From the NCBI GenBank assembly GCA_903880655.1, contig CAIRQE010000027.1:1-34618 (forward strand): 34,618 nt of DNA. The letters run 5' to 3'. Below are positions 8,575 to 16,817 of the stretch, in pieces; within the stretch, counting starts at the first letter, position 1; each line of letters begins with the position of its first letter. Below the pieces are notes generated by a model. It did not search any database, was not told the DNA's origin, and saw nothing but the letters and a program-made list of their open reading frames with translations. Made by a program: the position numbers and the translations under genes. Source of the stretch: an uncultured bacterium (lineage in GTDB: Bacteria > Patescibacteriota > Saccharimonadia > Saccharimonadales > CAIOMD01).

Positions 8575-9831
8575 ATGACACAAACATTATCAGAAGAACT
8601 AACCTGGCGCGGGTTCGTTAATCAAACAACCTATCCTGACATTACTGCGCTTGACGGAGCGCCTATTACTTTTTACTGGGGAGTAGATCCAAGTGCTGCC
8701 AGTATGACTGTTGGTCACCTTGCAGTAGCTATGATGATTCGGCATTTTATTAATGCTGGACACAAACCGATTCTTCTGGTGGGTGGAGCGACCGGACTCA
8801 TTGGCGACCCTGATGGTAAAGCGCAAGAACGTGACCTAAAAACTAATGATGAAATAGAAAAAAATGTCCAGGGTATTAAAAAACAATACGAGCAAGTATT
8901 TTCCGGACAAGATCTTAAACTTGTTAATAACTATGATTGGTTTAAAGATTTTGGTTATTTGGATTTTCTTCGTGAAGTTGGTAAACACGTACCGATGAGA
9001 CAAATGCTTGGGCGGGAGTTCGTGCAATCACGCCTTAGTGAAGACGGCGCAGGCATTAGCTACGCCGAATTTAGCTACTCATTAATACAGGGTTACGATT
9101 TCCTCCATCTTTTTAAAGAACACGGAGCAACCTTGCAGGTATGCGGCGCTGACCAATGGGGTAATTGTATTGCAGGCGTTGAACTGATTCGCCGTATAGG
9201 TGGCGGTGAAGCGCACATATTTTCTGCACCTCTAGTTATTAATAAGGCAACTGGTATTAAGTTTGGTAAAAGTGAAGAAGGCGCAGTATGGCTTGATCCA
9301 GCGCTTACGTCTCCATATAAGTTCTACCAATTTTGGTTAAATGCTGATGACGAAAGTGTTAAAGATTACCTAAAACTGTATACACTAATCGCTAAAGATC
9401 AGTACGTTGCATTGATTCACGAATTCGAAGCAGACAAGAGCGATCGAAAAGCTCAAAAAGTTCTTGCCTATGAAGTGACCAAGATTGTTCATGGCGAAGC
9501 ACGAGCCCAAAGCGTCCAAAAAATCAGTGAAGTACTTTTTGGAAACGGCGAATACACAGAACTTAAAAAGGAAGATTTTATTGAACTCGGAGAAGAACTT
9601 GGCATATTTGAAGCACCGGAAGGTGTAGATCTTGCAGGATCAGTGGTTGAGGCTGGACTTGCAACATCAAAGGGAGAGGCTCGACGCTTCCTAGATAGTA
9701 ACGCGATATATATTAATGGTTCTCAGATTCCGCTCAATAAGACGACGATTGAGAGCGATGACGCTATTAATGGCTTCGTAGTGCTTCGTAGAGGCAAGAA
9801 TGCACAAGTAATAATAAAGCTGGGAGCGTAA
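8575..9831 (+). CDS. tyrS: Tyrosyl-tRNA synthetase
   Basis: 418 aa class I aminoacyl-tRNA synthetase that charges tRNA-Tyr. The Rossmann catalytic domain carries a changed HIGH motif, TVGH (45-48), preceded by S40. In Geobacillus stearothermophilus TyrRS these positions are H45 and T40, which bind the ATP gamma-phosphate in the transition state. The class I KMSKS loop is KFGKS, as in many bacterial TyrRS. Binding-pocket motifs such as CGADQWGN are intact. A C-terminal S4-like RNA-binding domain (AGLATSKGEARRFL, about 362-375) is present. No Shine-Dalgarno sequence precedes the ATG. hisS follows after a single base, so the two form one transcript. Confidence 0.95.
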   Translation: MTQTLSEELTWRGFVNQTTYPDITALDGAPITFYWGVDPSAASMTVGHLAVAMMIRHFINAGHKPILLVGGATGLIGDPDGKAQERDLKTNDEIEKNVQGIKKQYEQVFSGQDLKLVNNYDWFKDFGYLDFLREVGKHVPMRQMLGREFVQSRLSEDGAGISYAEFSYSLIQGYDFLHLFKEHGATLQVCGADQWGNCIAGVELIRRIGGGEAHIFSAPLVINKATGIKFGKSEEGAVWLDPALTSPYKFYQFWLNADDESVKDYLKLYTLIAKDQYVALIHEFEADKSDRKAQKVLAYEVTKIVHGEARAQSVQKISEVLFGNGEYTELKKEDFIELGEELGIFEAPEGVDLAGSVVEAGLATSKGEARRFLDSNAIYINGSQIPLNKTTIESDDAINGFVVLRRGKNAQVIIKLGA

Positions 9832-9832
9832 G

Positions 9833-11113
9833 ATGGCACTTTCAACTGCACCATATAAAGGAGCTCGAGATTTTTACCCTGAAGATCAAAGAATTGAAAT
9901 GTATATATTCTTTGTGTGGAGAGAAGTTGCACTTAAGTTCGGCTACGAGGAATATAACGCTTCAATTATTGAATCTGAAGAACTATATCTTTCTAAAACG
10001 AGTCAAGAGATCGTAAACGAACAGACCTACTCATTCGAAGATCGTGGAGGACGAAAAGTAACTTTGCGACCAGAAATGACACCATCAGTGAGTCGTATGG
10101 TTGCCGCTAAAAGGCAAGAACTTGCCTACCCACTAAGATTATTTAGTATTCCGAACGTTTGGAGATATGAACGTCCACAAAGAGGAAGGCTGAGAGAACA
10201 CTGGCAGCTAAACGTTGATCTTTTTGGCGTTTCTGAACTTGCTGCTGATCATGAAATGATCATTCTAGCTGATAGTATTATGCAACGCTTTGGGGCTAAT
10301 AGGGATAGCTATTCTATACGGATAAATAGCCGTAAGCTTATTGATCACCTGCTTAAAACACGCTACTCAATGGATGAAGAAAATGCCCTTGCAGTTATAA
10401 GACTTATCGATAAGAAGAATAAGATGACTAAGGAAGTATTTAATTATGGGCTTCAAAAATTAGTGCACTCAGATCACATTGAAGAACTTACTGGAATCTT
10501 AGATGCAAACGATTTCAACAGCCTACCCGATGACGTGAGGGCGTTGCCATCCGCCCAACAGATCCATAATCTTCAGATGCTCTTAGGTCGCGAAGGCATC
10601 ACCAATGTCACCTTCGACACCAGTCTCATGAGGGGGTTTGATTATTACACAGATATTGTTTTTGAAATGTTTGATACAGCACCAGAAAATAATCGATCAT
10701 TATTCGGCGGCGGTCGCTACGACGGACTTGTCGGTCTTTTTGGAGTAGAGCCCTTACCGACTGTTGGTTTCGGCATGGGCGATGTGTCAATTCGTGATTT
10801 TCTGGAAACCCATAAACTTCTTCCTGAATTCGGTACAACAGTTGATGTCGCGGTCCTTATAGTAGGTAATCATTACGAAGCACTTGTTGAGCTTATTTCA
10901 GACTTACGATCTGAAGGAATCCATGTGGCGGTTGATGCAACTGACCGAAAGCTTGATAAAAAAATAAAATCTGCAGATAAATCTGGCTACAAAAAAGTAC
11001 TGATTATTGGGGATAACGAATTAAAGATTAAGCGAGTTGTCTTAAAAGATCTCCAAACAGGTCAGGAAACTTCTGTTTCTTTTGCAAACATTGCAGATAA
11101 GCTATTCGCCTAA
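9833..11113 (+). CDS. hisS: Histidyl-tRNA synthetase
   Basis: 426 aa class II synthetase that charges tRNA-His. Class II motif 2 is seen as RGRLREHWQLNVDLFG. The histidine-binding HisA loop is RGFDYYTD (267-274). The HisB/motif 3 region is FGGGRYDGLVG followed by GFGMGD, and a C-terminal anticodon-binding domain covers about residues 330-426. The start is one base after the tyrS stop. GGGAG inside the end of tyrS can serve as its Shine-Dalgarno sequence, consistent with a tyrS-hisS operon. Nothing is missing relative to the family. Confidence 0.96.
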   Translation: MALSTAPYKGARDFYPEDQRIEMYIFFVWREVALKFGYEEYNASIIESEELYLSKTSQEIVNEQTYSFEDRGGRKVTLRPEMTPSVSRMVAAKRQELAYPLRLFSIPNVWRYERPQRGRLREHWQLNVDLFGVSELAADHEMIILADSIMQRFGANRDSYSIRINSRKLIDHLLKTRYSMDEENALAVIRLIDKKNKMTKEVFNYGLQKLVHSDHIEELTGILDANDFNSLPDDVRALPSAQQIHNLQMLLGREGITNVTFDTSLMRGFDYYTDIVFEMFDTAPENNRSLFGGGRYDGLVGLFGVEPLPTVGFGMGDVSIRDFLETHKLLPEFGTTVDVAVLIVGNHYEALVELISDLRSEGIHVAVDATDRKLDKKIKSADKSGYKKVLIIGDNELKIKRVVLKDLQTGQETSVSFANIADKLFA

Positions 11114-11132
11114 AACGGGGACCAATTAACTC

Positions 11133-11161
11133 TTTAAAACCTCAGTTATTTGTGGTACAGT
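11133..11161 (+). promoter_or_regulatory. Predicted promoter of tig
   Basis: TTTAAA (11133-11138), a 17-nt spacer, then TACAGT (11156-11161) preceded by TGG. The ATG is only 10 nt beyond the -10 box, predicting a nearly leaderless transcript. Confidence 0.55.
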
Positions 11162-11171
11162 TAACACTTAT

Positions 11172-12452
11172 ATGAAAATAACAACCACACCCCAAGAGAA
11201 TAATATTACTAAAATTGTCATTGCCGCCGATACATCAGATCTAGCGACCATGAAAACCCATGTACTCGAAAAGATGGCACCATCAGTAAAAATGGCTGGC
11301 TTCAGAGCCGGAAAAGCCCCCCTTAATCTAGTAGAAAAACAAGTTGATCCAAACCGACTTCAAGCAGAAGTAATCGATGAAGCGATTAATCATTTTTATT
11401 CTGACGCAATTGCAAAAGAAGGAATTCGAGTAGTATCCCAGCCGAAAGTTGATATTTTAAAATTTGTACCATTCACAGAGCTAGAATTCAGTGCTGAAGT
11501 TGAAGTATTACCGATAATCACGCTTCCGAACTACAAAAAGAAGCGAACCATGACTAAAGTCGAAGAAGTAACTGCAAAAGATGTAACGGAAGTCATGGAG
11601 CGTTTAGCATTACAGGGCGCAACCTATAAAGAAGTCGAACGAGCTTCTAAAAACGAAGATCGAGTAAATATAGACTTTGAAGGTAGTGATACCAAGGGGG
11701 AGCTTGTTAGTGGAGCGAGTGGTAAAGATTATCCTCTTGCACTGGGAAGCAATACTTTTATCCCTGGTTTTGAAGATAATGTTGTTGGTCTAAAAAAAGG
11801 TGATGAAAAAACGTTCACCATTCCATTTCCTAAAGACTACGGCGTAAAAGCTTTACAGGGTAAAAAAGTAACCTTTAAGATTACGGTGAATAAAGTTGAG
11901 GAAACATCTAAAGCTGTAATTGATGACACTTTTGCATCTACCGTAGGTCCTTTCAAGACGGTTGCAGAACTTAAGACAGATATCAAGAAGCAGCTCAAGG
12001 AAGAAAAAGAACGACAAGCTAAGGCTGAATTTGAGAACACCCTTATAAAGGATCTCGTACAGCAGACAGCCATTGCACTCCCAGAGTCATTACTTGAAGA
12101 ACAAATGGAAAGTGTTGATCGCGAATTTAAGCAAAATCTTGCGTACCGAGGGCAAACTTTTAAAGAATATCTTGCAAATGCAAAACTTACAGAAGAAACT
12201 TACAAAGAAAAAGAACTTAAACCCGCTGCCGAGGAACGCCTGAAGGCAGGCCTCATACTCAGTGAAATAGCAGCGGTCGAAAACCTTACCATTACTCCAG
12301 AGGAGCTTGAAGTACGAATGCAAATCATGAAAGGACAATACACGGACGCTCAGATGCAGTCTGAGCTTGAAAAGCCAGAAGCGAAGCGAGACGTAGCTTC
12401 ACGAATGCTTACTGAAAAGACTGTCGCAACCCTTGTTAAATACGCTCAATAA
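11172..12452 (+). CDS. tig: Trigger factor, ribosome-associated chaperone
   Basis: 426 aa. Trigger factor docks on ribosomal protein uL23 at the exit tunnel and shields nascent chains. The ribosome-binding signature GFRAGKAP is at 43-50. An FKBP-type peptidyl-prolyl isomerase domain spans about 155-245 (EDRVNIDFEG, LGSNTFIPGFEDNVVG). The rest forms the helical C-terminal chaperone domain. Length is normal. The gene order tig-clpP is widespread in bacteria. The TAA stop touches the CIRCE element that lies before clpP. No Shine-Dalgarno sequence is found before the ATG, which fits a leaderless start. Confidence 0.95.
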   Translation: MKITTTPQENNITKIVIAADTSDLATMKTHVLEKMAPSVKMAGFRAGKAPLNLVEKQVDPNRLQAEVIDEAINHFYSDAIAKEGIRVVSQPKVDILKFVPFTELEFSAEVEVLPIITLPNYKKKRTMTKVEEVTAKDVTEVMERLALQGATYKEVERASKNEDRVNIDFEGSDTKGELVSGASGKDYPLALGSNTFIPGFEDNVVGLKKGDEKTFTIPFPKDYGVKALQGKKVTFKITVNKVEETSKAVIDDTFASTVGPFKTVAELKTDIKKQLKEEKERQAKAEFENTLIKDLVQQTAIALPESLLEEQMESVDREFKQNLAYRGQTFKEYLANAKLTEETYKEKELKPAAEERLKAGLILSEIAAVENLTITPEELEVRMQIMKGQYTDAQMQSELEKPEAKRDVASRMLTEKTVATLVKYAQ

Positions 12453-12479
12453 TTAGCACTCTCTATTGACGAGTGCCAA
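12453..12479. promoter_or_regulatory. CIRCE element (HrcA operator) upstream of clpP
   Basis: TTAGCACTC, 9 nt, then GAGTGCCAA. The CIRCE consensus is TTAGCACTC-N9-GAGTGCTAA, so one base of 18 differs and the spacing is exact. It begins directly after the tig stop codon and overlaps the -35 box and spacer of the predicted clpP promoter. HrcA repression of clpP is the natural reading. Confidence 0.92.
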
Positions 12480-12495
12480 CTCTGTGTATTATATT
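12466..12495 (+). promoter_or_regulatory. Predicted promoter of clpP
   Basis: TTGACG (12466-12471) lies inside the CIRCE element. After 18 nt comes TATATT (12490-12495), and TATTAT at 12487 is an alternative. The ATG is 6 nt after the -10 box, so the message would be leaderless. Confidence 0.5.
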
Positions 12496-12501
12496 TATAG
12501 T

Positions 12502-13092
12502 ATGAAAAGTATGCTCATTCCTACAGTTATTGAAAACGACGGCCGTGTTGAACGTGCCTATGACATCTACAGCCGATTGCTCAAAGATCGCATTATCTTT
12601 TTAGGTGAAGACGTAAACGAGCATACTGCTAATCTTGTTGTCGCTCAAATGCTTTTTTTGGAATCACAAGATTCAAAGAAAGACATTATTTTCTATATCA
12701 ATAGTCCTGGTGGAAGCGTTTATGATGGTATGGCTATCTATGACACTATGCAATTTGTTAAATGCGACATTCAAACTGTTGGACTTGGCGTGCAAGCTAG
12801 TATGGGTGCATTTTTGCTCAGCAGCGGCACTAAGGGTAAACGATATATGTTGCCTCACGCTACAACCATGATTCACCAGCCGAGCAGCGGCACAAGGGGT
12901 AAAGTTACTGATATGGAAATTGACCTTAAAGAAGGCTTGCGCCTCAAGAAACAGTTGAACCAAATCCTTGCTAAAAATACTGGGCAAAAGCTAGCTAAGA
13001 TCGAGCAAGACGTTGAACGAGATTACTGGATGACAGCTGAAGAATCGAAAAAGTATGGTCTCATTGACGAAATCATCACTAACCGAAAATAA
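12502..13092 (+). CDS. clpP: ATP-dependent Clp protease proteolytic subunit
   Basis: 196 aa serine protease that forms the tetradecameric chamber used by ClpX or ClpC. The catalytic triad aligns with E. coli ClpP: S100 (in QASMGAFLL), H125 (in MIHQP) and D174 (in ERD). The spacing between the three is identical to E. coli. The ATG at 12502 is chosen; an upstream TTG at 12466 lies within the promoter and would add 12 residues unlike ClpP. A further in-frame ATG at 12511 is possible. The gene has its own promoter, overlapped by a CIRCE element. There is no clpX beside it; rpoB follows after about 180 nt. Confidence 0.96.
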   Translation: MKSMLIPTVIENDGRVERAYDIYSRLLKDRIIFLGEDVNEHTANLVVAQMLFLESQDSKKDIIFYINSPGGSVYDGMAIYDTMQFVKCDIQTVGLGVQASMGAFLLSSGTKGKRYMLPHATTMIHQPSSGTRGKVTDMEIDLKEGLRLKKQLNQILAKNTGQKLAKIEQDVERDYWMTAEESKKYGLIDEIITNRK

Positions 13093-13107
13093 TTTATACT
13101 AAAAGTA

Positions 13108-13136
13108 TTGACAATTTGCTAACAGTGGTGCAAACT
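13108..13136 (+). promoter_or_regulatory. Predicted promoter of the rpoB operon
   Basis: A consensus TTGACA (13108-13113) and 17-nt spacer lead to CAAACT (13131-13136), a poor -10 box. A palindrome starts inside the -10 box. The leader to rpoB would be about 130 nt. Confidence 0.45.
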
Positions 13137-13149
13137 TCTTTCAAGAAGT
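13134..13149. promoter_or_regulatory. 16-bp palindrome at the rpoB promoter
   Basis: ACTTCTT, 2-nt centre, AAGAAGT: perfect 7-bp arms covering the end of the -10 box and the expected transcription start. It may be an operator for a dimeric regulator, or a hairpin at the 5' end of the RNA. Confidence 0.45.
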
Positions 13150-13207
13150 AGTGTAATCGGGCTGTGCTCGCTTGTCTCAAAAAACGAGTACCAAACACCC
13201 CCGCTTA

Positions 13208-13237
13208 GTTATCCTTCGCGCGCAAAAACAAGGTAAC
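13208..13237 (+). promoter_or_regulatory. Hairpin in the rpoB leader
   Basis: GTTA-T-CCTT pairs with AAGGTAAC with one bulged base across a CGCGCG-containing loop. It lies 35-64 nt before the rpoB start. No T run follows, so it is not a terminator. The role is unknown. Confidence 0.35.
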
Positions 13238-13271
13238 CATCAGTTAAATTTAAACAGGAGTCTGCTTTTTT

Positions 13272-16200
13272 ATGGCCAAGACAGCAGCTATGAAGAGTGA
13301 TGCATCAGCATCCCGTATTTACTACACTAAGAACGAAGATATCAATCTTCCTAATCTTGTAGATCATCAAAATAAGAGTTTCCAATGGTTTGTAGACGAA
13401 GGATTAGGCGAATTACTTGCTGAAGTAAGCCCAATTGACGACTATACTGGAACGAAATTGTCTCTTTCTTTCAAGAGCTACCATTTCGAAGAACCAAAGG
13501 TATCAGAGGCTTTAGCCCGAGAAAATAATGTTAGTTATGACGCACCGCTCAAGGCAGTCGTTGAACTAACCAATAAAGTAACTGGCGAAGTTAAAGAATC
13601 AGAAATCTACCTCGGCGATTACCCTTGGATGACTCAACGTGGTACTTTCGTAATTAACGGTGCAGAACGTGTTGTAGTTAGCCAGTTGATTAGAAGTCCT
13701 GGTGTTTTCTTTATTGCGGAAAATCACGGTAATTCACGATTATACGGCGCGAAGGTAATCCCAAACCGTGGTGCATGGTTAGAATTTGAAACTGCAGTAA
13801 ATGGTGCATTGTATGTAAAAATCGATCGTCGCCGAAAAATTGCAGTAACAACTCTCTTCAAAGCACTTGGAATGAGCGAAACATCAATCAAAGAAGCGAT
13901 GAAGCATGTTGACCAAGGTAAACTTAGCTACGTTGATGCGACTCTTGAAAAAGATCCTTCAAAAGGAACAAATGAAGCATTAATTGAAGTATATCGACGG
14001 CTCCGACCAGGTGACCTCGCGACTCATGACAATGCTCGTTCATTACTCGAGAATATGTTTTACAATTTCAAGCGATTCGATTTTAGCCGAGTTGGACGAT
14101 ATAAGATCAACAAAAGACTTGATCTAGACGTTCCTAATACAACTGAAAACCGAGTTATGCGACTTGAAGATCTTCTTGCGATTGTTGCTGAAATCATTCG
14201 TCTTAACAACACACAAGAACCTGCTGATGATATTGATAGTCTTGCAAACCGACGAGTCAAATTAGTTGGTGAACTCGTGCAAAGACAATTCCGTATTGGC
14301 CTTCTTCGAATGCAACGAAACGCTATGGATCGAATGTCTATGAGCGAAATTGAGACAGTTACTCCAGGGCAGCTTATTAATGCTCGCCCGGTTGTTGCTG
14401 CTGTTCGTGAATTCTTCGCAAGCTCACAACTTAGTCAGTTCATGGACCAAATTAATCCATTATCTGAACTTGCTCACAAGCGACGCTTGAGCTCAATGGG
14501 ACCTGGTGGTCTAAGCCGTGAACGTGCTGGATTTGAAGTACGTGACGCGCATGCTACTCACTACGGACGTATTTGTGCAGTAGAAACTCCTGAAGGTGCA
14601 AACATTGGACTTGTACTTAACATGGCAAGCTATGCTCGCATTAACGATTACGGTTTCCTCGAAACTCCTTATCGAAAAGTGCTTAGTGCACTTCCTGCTA
14701 AAGAATTAGCTGGCCACATCGCTGCTGTTGATCTTGAAGATGAAAAAGGCAAAACCATAGTTAAAAAAGGTACTAAGATTACTGCAGCAGATATTAAGAA
14801 GCTCGATGCTATTAAAACGAGAGCTACTTGGCCTATTAAAGCCAAAGTTACTTCTGAAGTTATCTATCTAGACGCTTTTGAAGAAGAAAAGGCTGTTATT
14901 GCTGGAGCTGGAAATGATATTGATGCTGATGGCTATTTTGTAAACGACCGCGTGTCAGCGCGTAGTCATCTAGTTGCTGGTGAGGTTGATTCAGACGATG
15001 TCACTTATATGGACGCTGCATTAAAGCAAATCGTCGGCTCATCTGCTTCACTTATTCCGTTTATTGAAAAGAACTATGTATACCGCTCACTCATGGGTAG
15101 TAATCAACAGCGACAAGCAGTACCCCTTATTAATCCTACCGCTCCTATCGTAGGAACTGGTATGGAAGCGAATGCTGCTCGAAATACAGGACAAATCGTT
15201 CTTGCTGAAGATAAAGGCACCGTTATTAAAGCGGCTGGAGATGGTGTAGTCGTTCAGTACGAAAAAGTAAAGAAAACATATGTTCCTTTGCGATTCCAAC
15301 GAAGTAACGAAGGCTCTAGTATCAACCAAAAAGTTGTTGTTAATACTGGTGATGTAGTAAAAGCAGGCGATGTTCTTATCGAAGGTATGAGCGTCGACAA
15401 CGGCGAACTCGCACTAGGTAAGGATTTACTTGTTGCATTCATGCCATGGGCTGGTTACAACTTTGAAGATGCGATCATCATCAGTGACCGATTGATTAAA
15501 GATGATGAATTCACCAGTATTCATATCGTTGATTACATGACTGAAGTTCGTGAAACAAAACTCGGACCTGAAATTGTGACTATGGATATTCCAAACGTAT
15601 CTGAAGAAGCGCTTCGTCATCTTGACGAAGAAGGTATCGTACGAATAGGTGCAGAAGTGCATCCTGGTGATATCCTTGTTGGTAAGATTACTCCTAAGGG
15701 TGAACAAGAGCTTTCGAGTGAAGAACGACTTTTGCGAGCTATCTTTGGAGAAAAAGCAAAAGAAGTACGTGATACTTCTCAGAGAATGAGTAATGGTAAG
15801 CACGGTAAAGTTGTTGGCGTTAAGGTATTCAGCCGTGCAAACGGTCATGAACTTAAGGCTGGCGTTATCATGCAGATCCAGGTCTTCGTTGCTCAAATGC
15901 GAAAAGTTGCTGTTGGAGATAAGCTCGGTGGACGTCACGGTAACAAGGGTGTTATTGCCCGAATTCTTCCACAAGAAGATATGCCATTTACTGAAGATGG
16001 TACCCCGATGGATATCATTCTTAACCCACTTGGTATTCCGAGCCGTTCAAACCTAGGTCAGCTTTTCGAAACGCACCTTGGTATGGCAGCGCGTGCGCTT
16101 GGTTTACATGTAGCGACACCTCCATTTAATGGAGTTCCTATTGATAAGATCCGAAGCCTTCTTAAGGAAGCTGGTCTCCCAGAAGACGGCAAACAGCAAT

Positions 16201-16817
16201 TGTTTGACGGCCGTACTGGTGACGCTTTCAAGGAACGAACAACTGTCGGTTCTATGTACATGATTAAGCTAAATCACATGATTGCGGACAAGATTCACGC
16301 TCGTTCAACTGGGCCTTACACTATGGTTACCCAGCAACCACTTGGCGGTAAAGCGCAAAATGGTGGACAGCGGTTTGGTGAGATGGAAGTATGGGCGCTT
16401 GAAGCGTATGGTGCCGCTAGTACTTTGCAGGAAATGCTCACCATCAAGTCAGACGATGTATACGGACGAGCTAAGGCGTACGAAAGTATCATTAAGCAGA
16501 CTGAAATTGTTGGGCCTAAGGTTCCAGAAAGCTTTAACGTGCTCGTTAAGGAACTACAAGGTCTTGGACTTAAAGTTGATCTAATTGATCAAAATATGGG
16601 CCAAGTTGTAGATGCAGAAGAATTGCTTGAAGTGAATATTAAAGACGAAGCTTCACATTTGTCAGCTGTCGAAGCGCCACAATCAGAAATTAATGACCTT
16701 GATCTTTCAGCTGATGTAGTTGGCGAAGATTTTCTAGTAGTAGATGAAAATGGTGAAGAGGTTGAAACAGCCGAATTACCCGTTGAAGTTAATGAAGAGG
16801 AGGTGACCAATGCGTAA
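13272..16817 (+). CDS. rpoB: DNA-directed RNA polymerase beta subunit
   Basis: 1181 aa. The beta subunit forms one side of the active-centre cleft. Conserved blocks are present: GPGGLSRERAGFEVRDAH, ETPEGANIGL, GYNFEDAI and GDKLGGRHGNKGVI, which carries the two catalytic-site lysines. The rifampicin region reads SSQLSQFMDQINPLSELAHKRR. D392, H402 and S407 match E. coli D516, H526 and S531, but I394 replaces N518. An acidic C-terminal tail of about 60 residues is extra. AGGAG about 11 nt upstream serves the ATG. The end overlaps rpoC by 8 nt. The usual rplJ-rplL genes are not upstream; clpP is. Confidence 0.97.
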   Translation: MAKTAAMKSDASASRIYYTKNEDINLPNLVDHQNKSFQWFVDEGLGELLAEVSPIDDYTGTKLSLSFKSYHFEEPKVSEALARENNVSYDAPLKAVVELTNKVTGEVKESEIYLGDYPWMTQRGTFVINGAERVVVSQLIRSPGVFFIAENHGNSRLYGAKVIPNRGAWLEFETAVNGALYVKIDRRRKIAVTTLFKALGMSETSIKEAMKHVDQGKLSYVDATLEKDPSKGTNEALIEVYRRLRPGDLATHDNARSLLENMFYNFKRFDFSRVGRYKINKRLDLDVPNTTENRVMRLEDLLAIVAEIIRLNNTQEPADDIDSLANRRVKLVGELVQRQFRIGLLRMQRNAMDRMSMSEIETVTPGQLINARPVVAAVREFFASSQLSQFMDQINPLSELAHKRRLSSMGPGGLSRERAGFEVRDAHATHYGRICAVETPEGANIGLVLNMASYARINDYGFLETPYRKVLSALPAKELAGHIAAVDLEDEKGKTIVKKGTKITAADIKKLDAIKTRATWPIKAKVTSEVIYLDAFEEEKAVIAGAGNDIDADGYFVNDRVSARSHLVAGEVDSDDVTYMDAALKQIVGSSASLIPFIEKNYVYRSLMGSNQQRQAVPLINPTAPIVGTGMEANAARNTGQIVLAEDKGTVIKAAGDGVVVQYEKVKKTYVPLRFQRSNEGSSINQKVVVNTGDVVKAGDVLIEGMSVDNGELALGKDLLVAFMPWAGYNFEDAIIISDRLIKDDEFTSIHIVDYMTEVRETKLGPEIVTMDIPNVSEEALRHLDEEGIVRIGAEVHPGDILVGKITPKGEQELSSEERLLRAIFGEKAKEVRDTSQRMSNGKHGKVVGVKVFSRANGHELKAGVIMQIQVFVAQMRKVAVGDKLGGRHGNKGVIARILPQEDMPFTEDGTPMDIILNPLGIPSRSNLGQLFETHLGMAARALGLHVATPPFNGVPIDKIRSLLKEAGLPEDGKQQLFDGRTGDAFKERTTVGSMYMIKLNHMIADKIHARSTGPYTMVTQQPLGGKAQNGGQRFGEMEVWALEAYGAASTLQEMLTIKSDDVYGRAKAYESIIKQTEIVGPKVPESFNVLVKELQGLGLKVDLIDQNMGQVVDAEELLEVNIKDEASHLSAVEAPQSEINDLDLSADVVGEDFLVVDENGEEVETAELPVEVNEEEVTNA

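Noticed and set aside
12466..12501. TTG at 12466 as the clpP start
   Set aside because: It falls inside the CIRCE element and -35 box, and the added residues are not ClpP-like.
15426..15974. 182-codon open frame antisense to rpoB
   Set aside because: Lies wholly inside the well-conserved rpoB frame, has serine/phenylalanine-rich composition typical of reverse-strand shadows, and has no Shine-Dalgarno or promoter signal.
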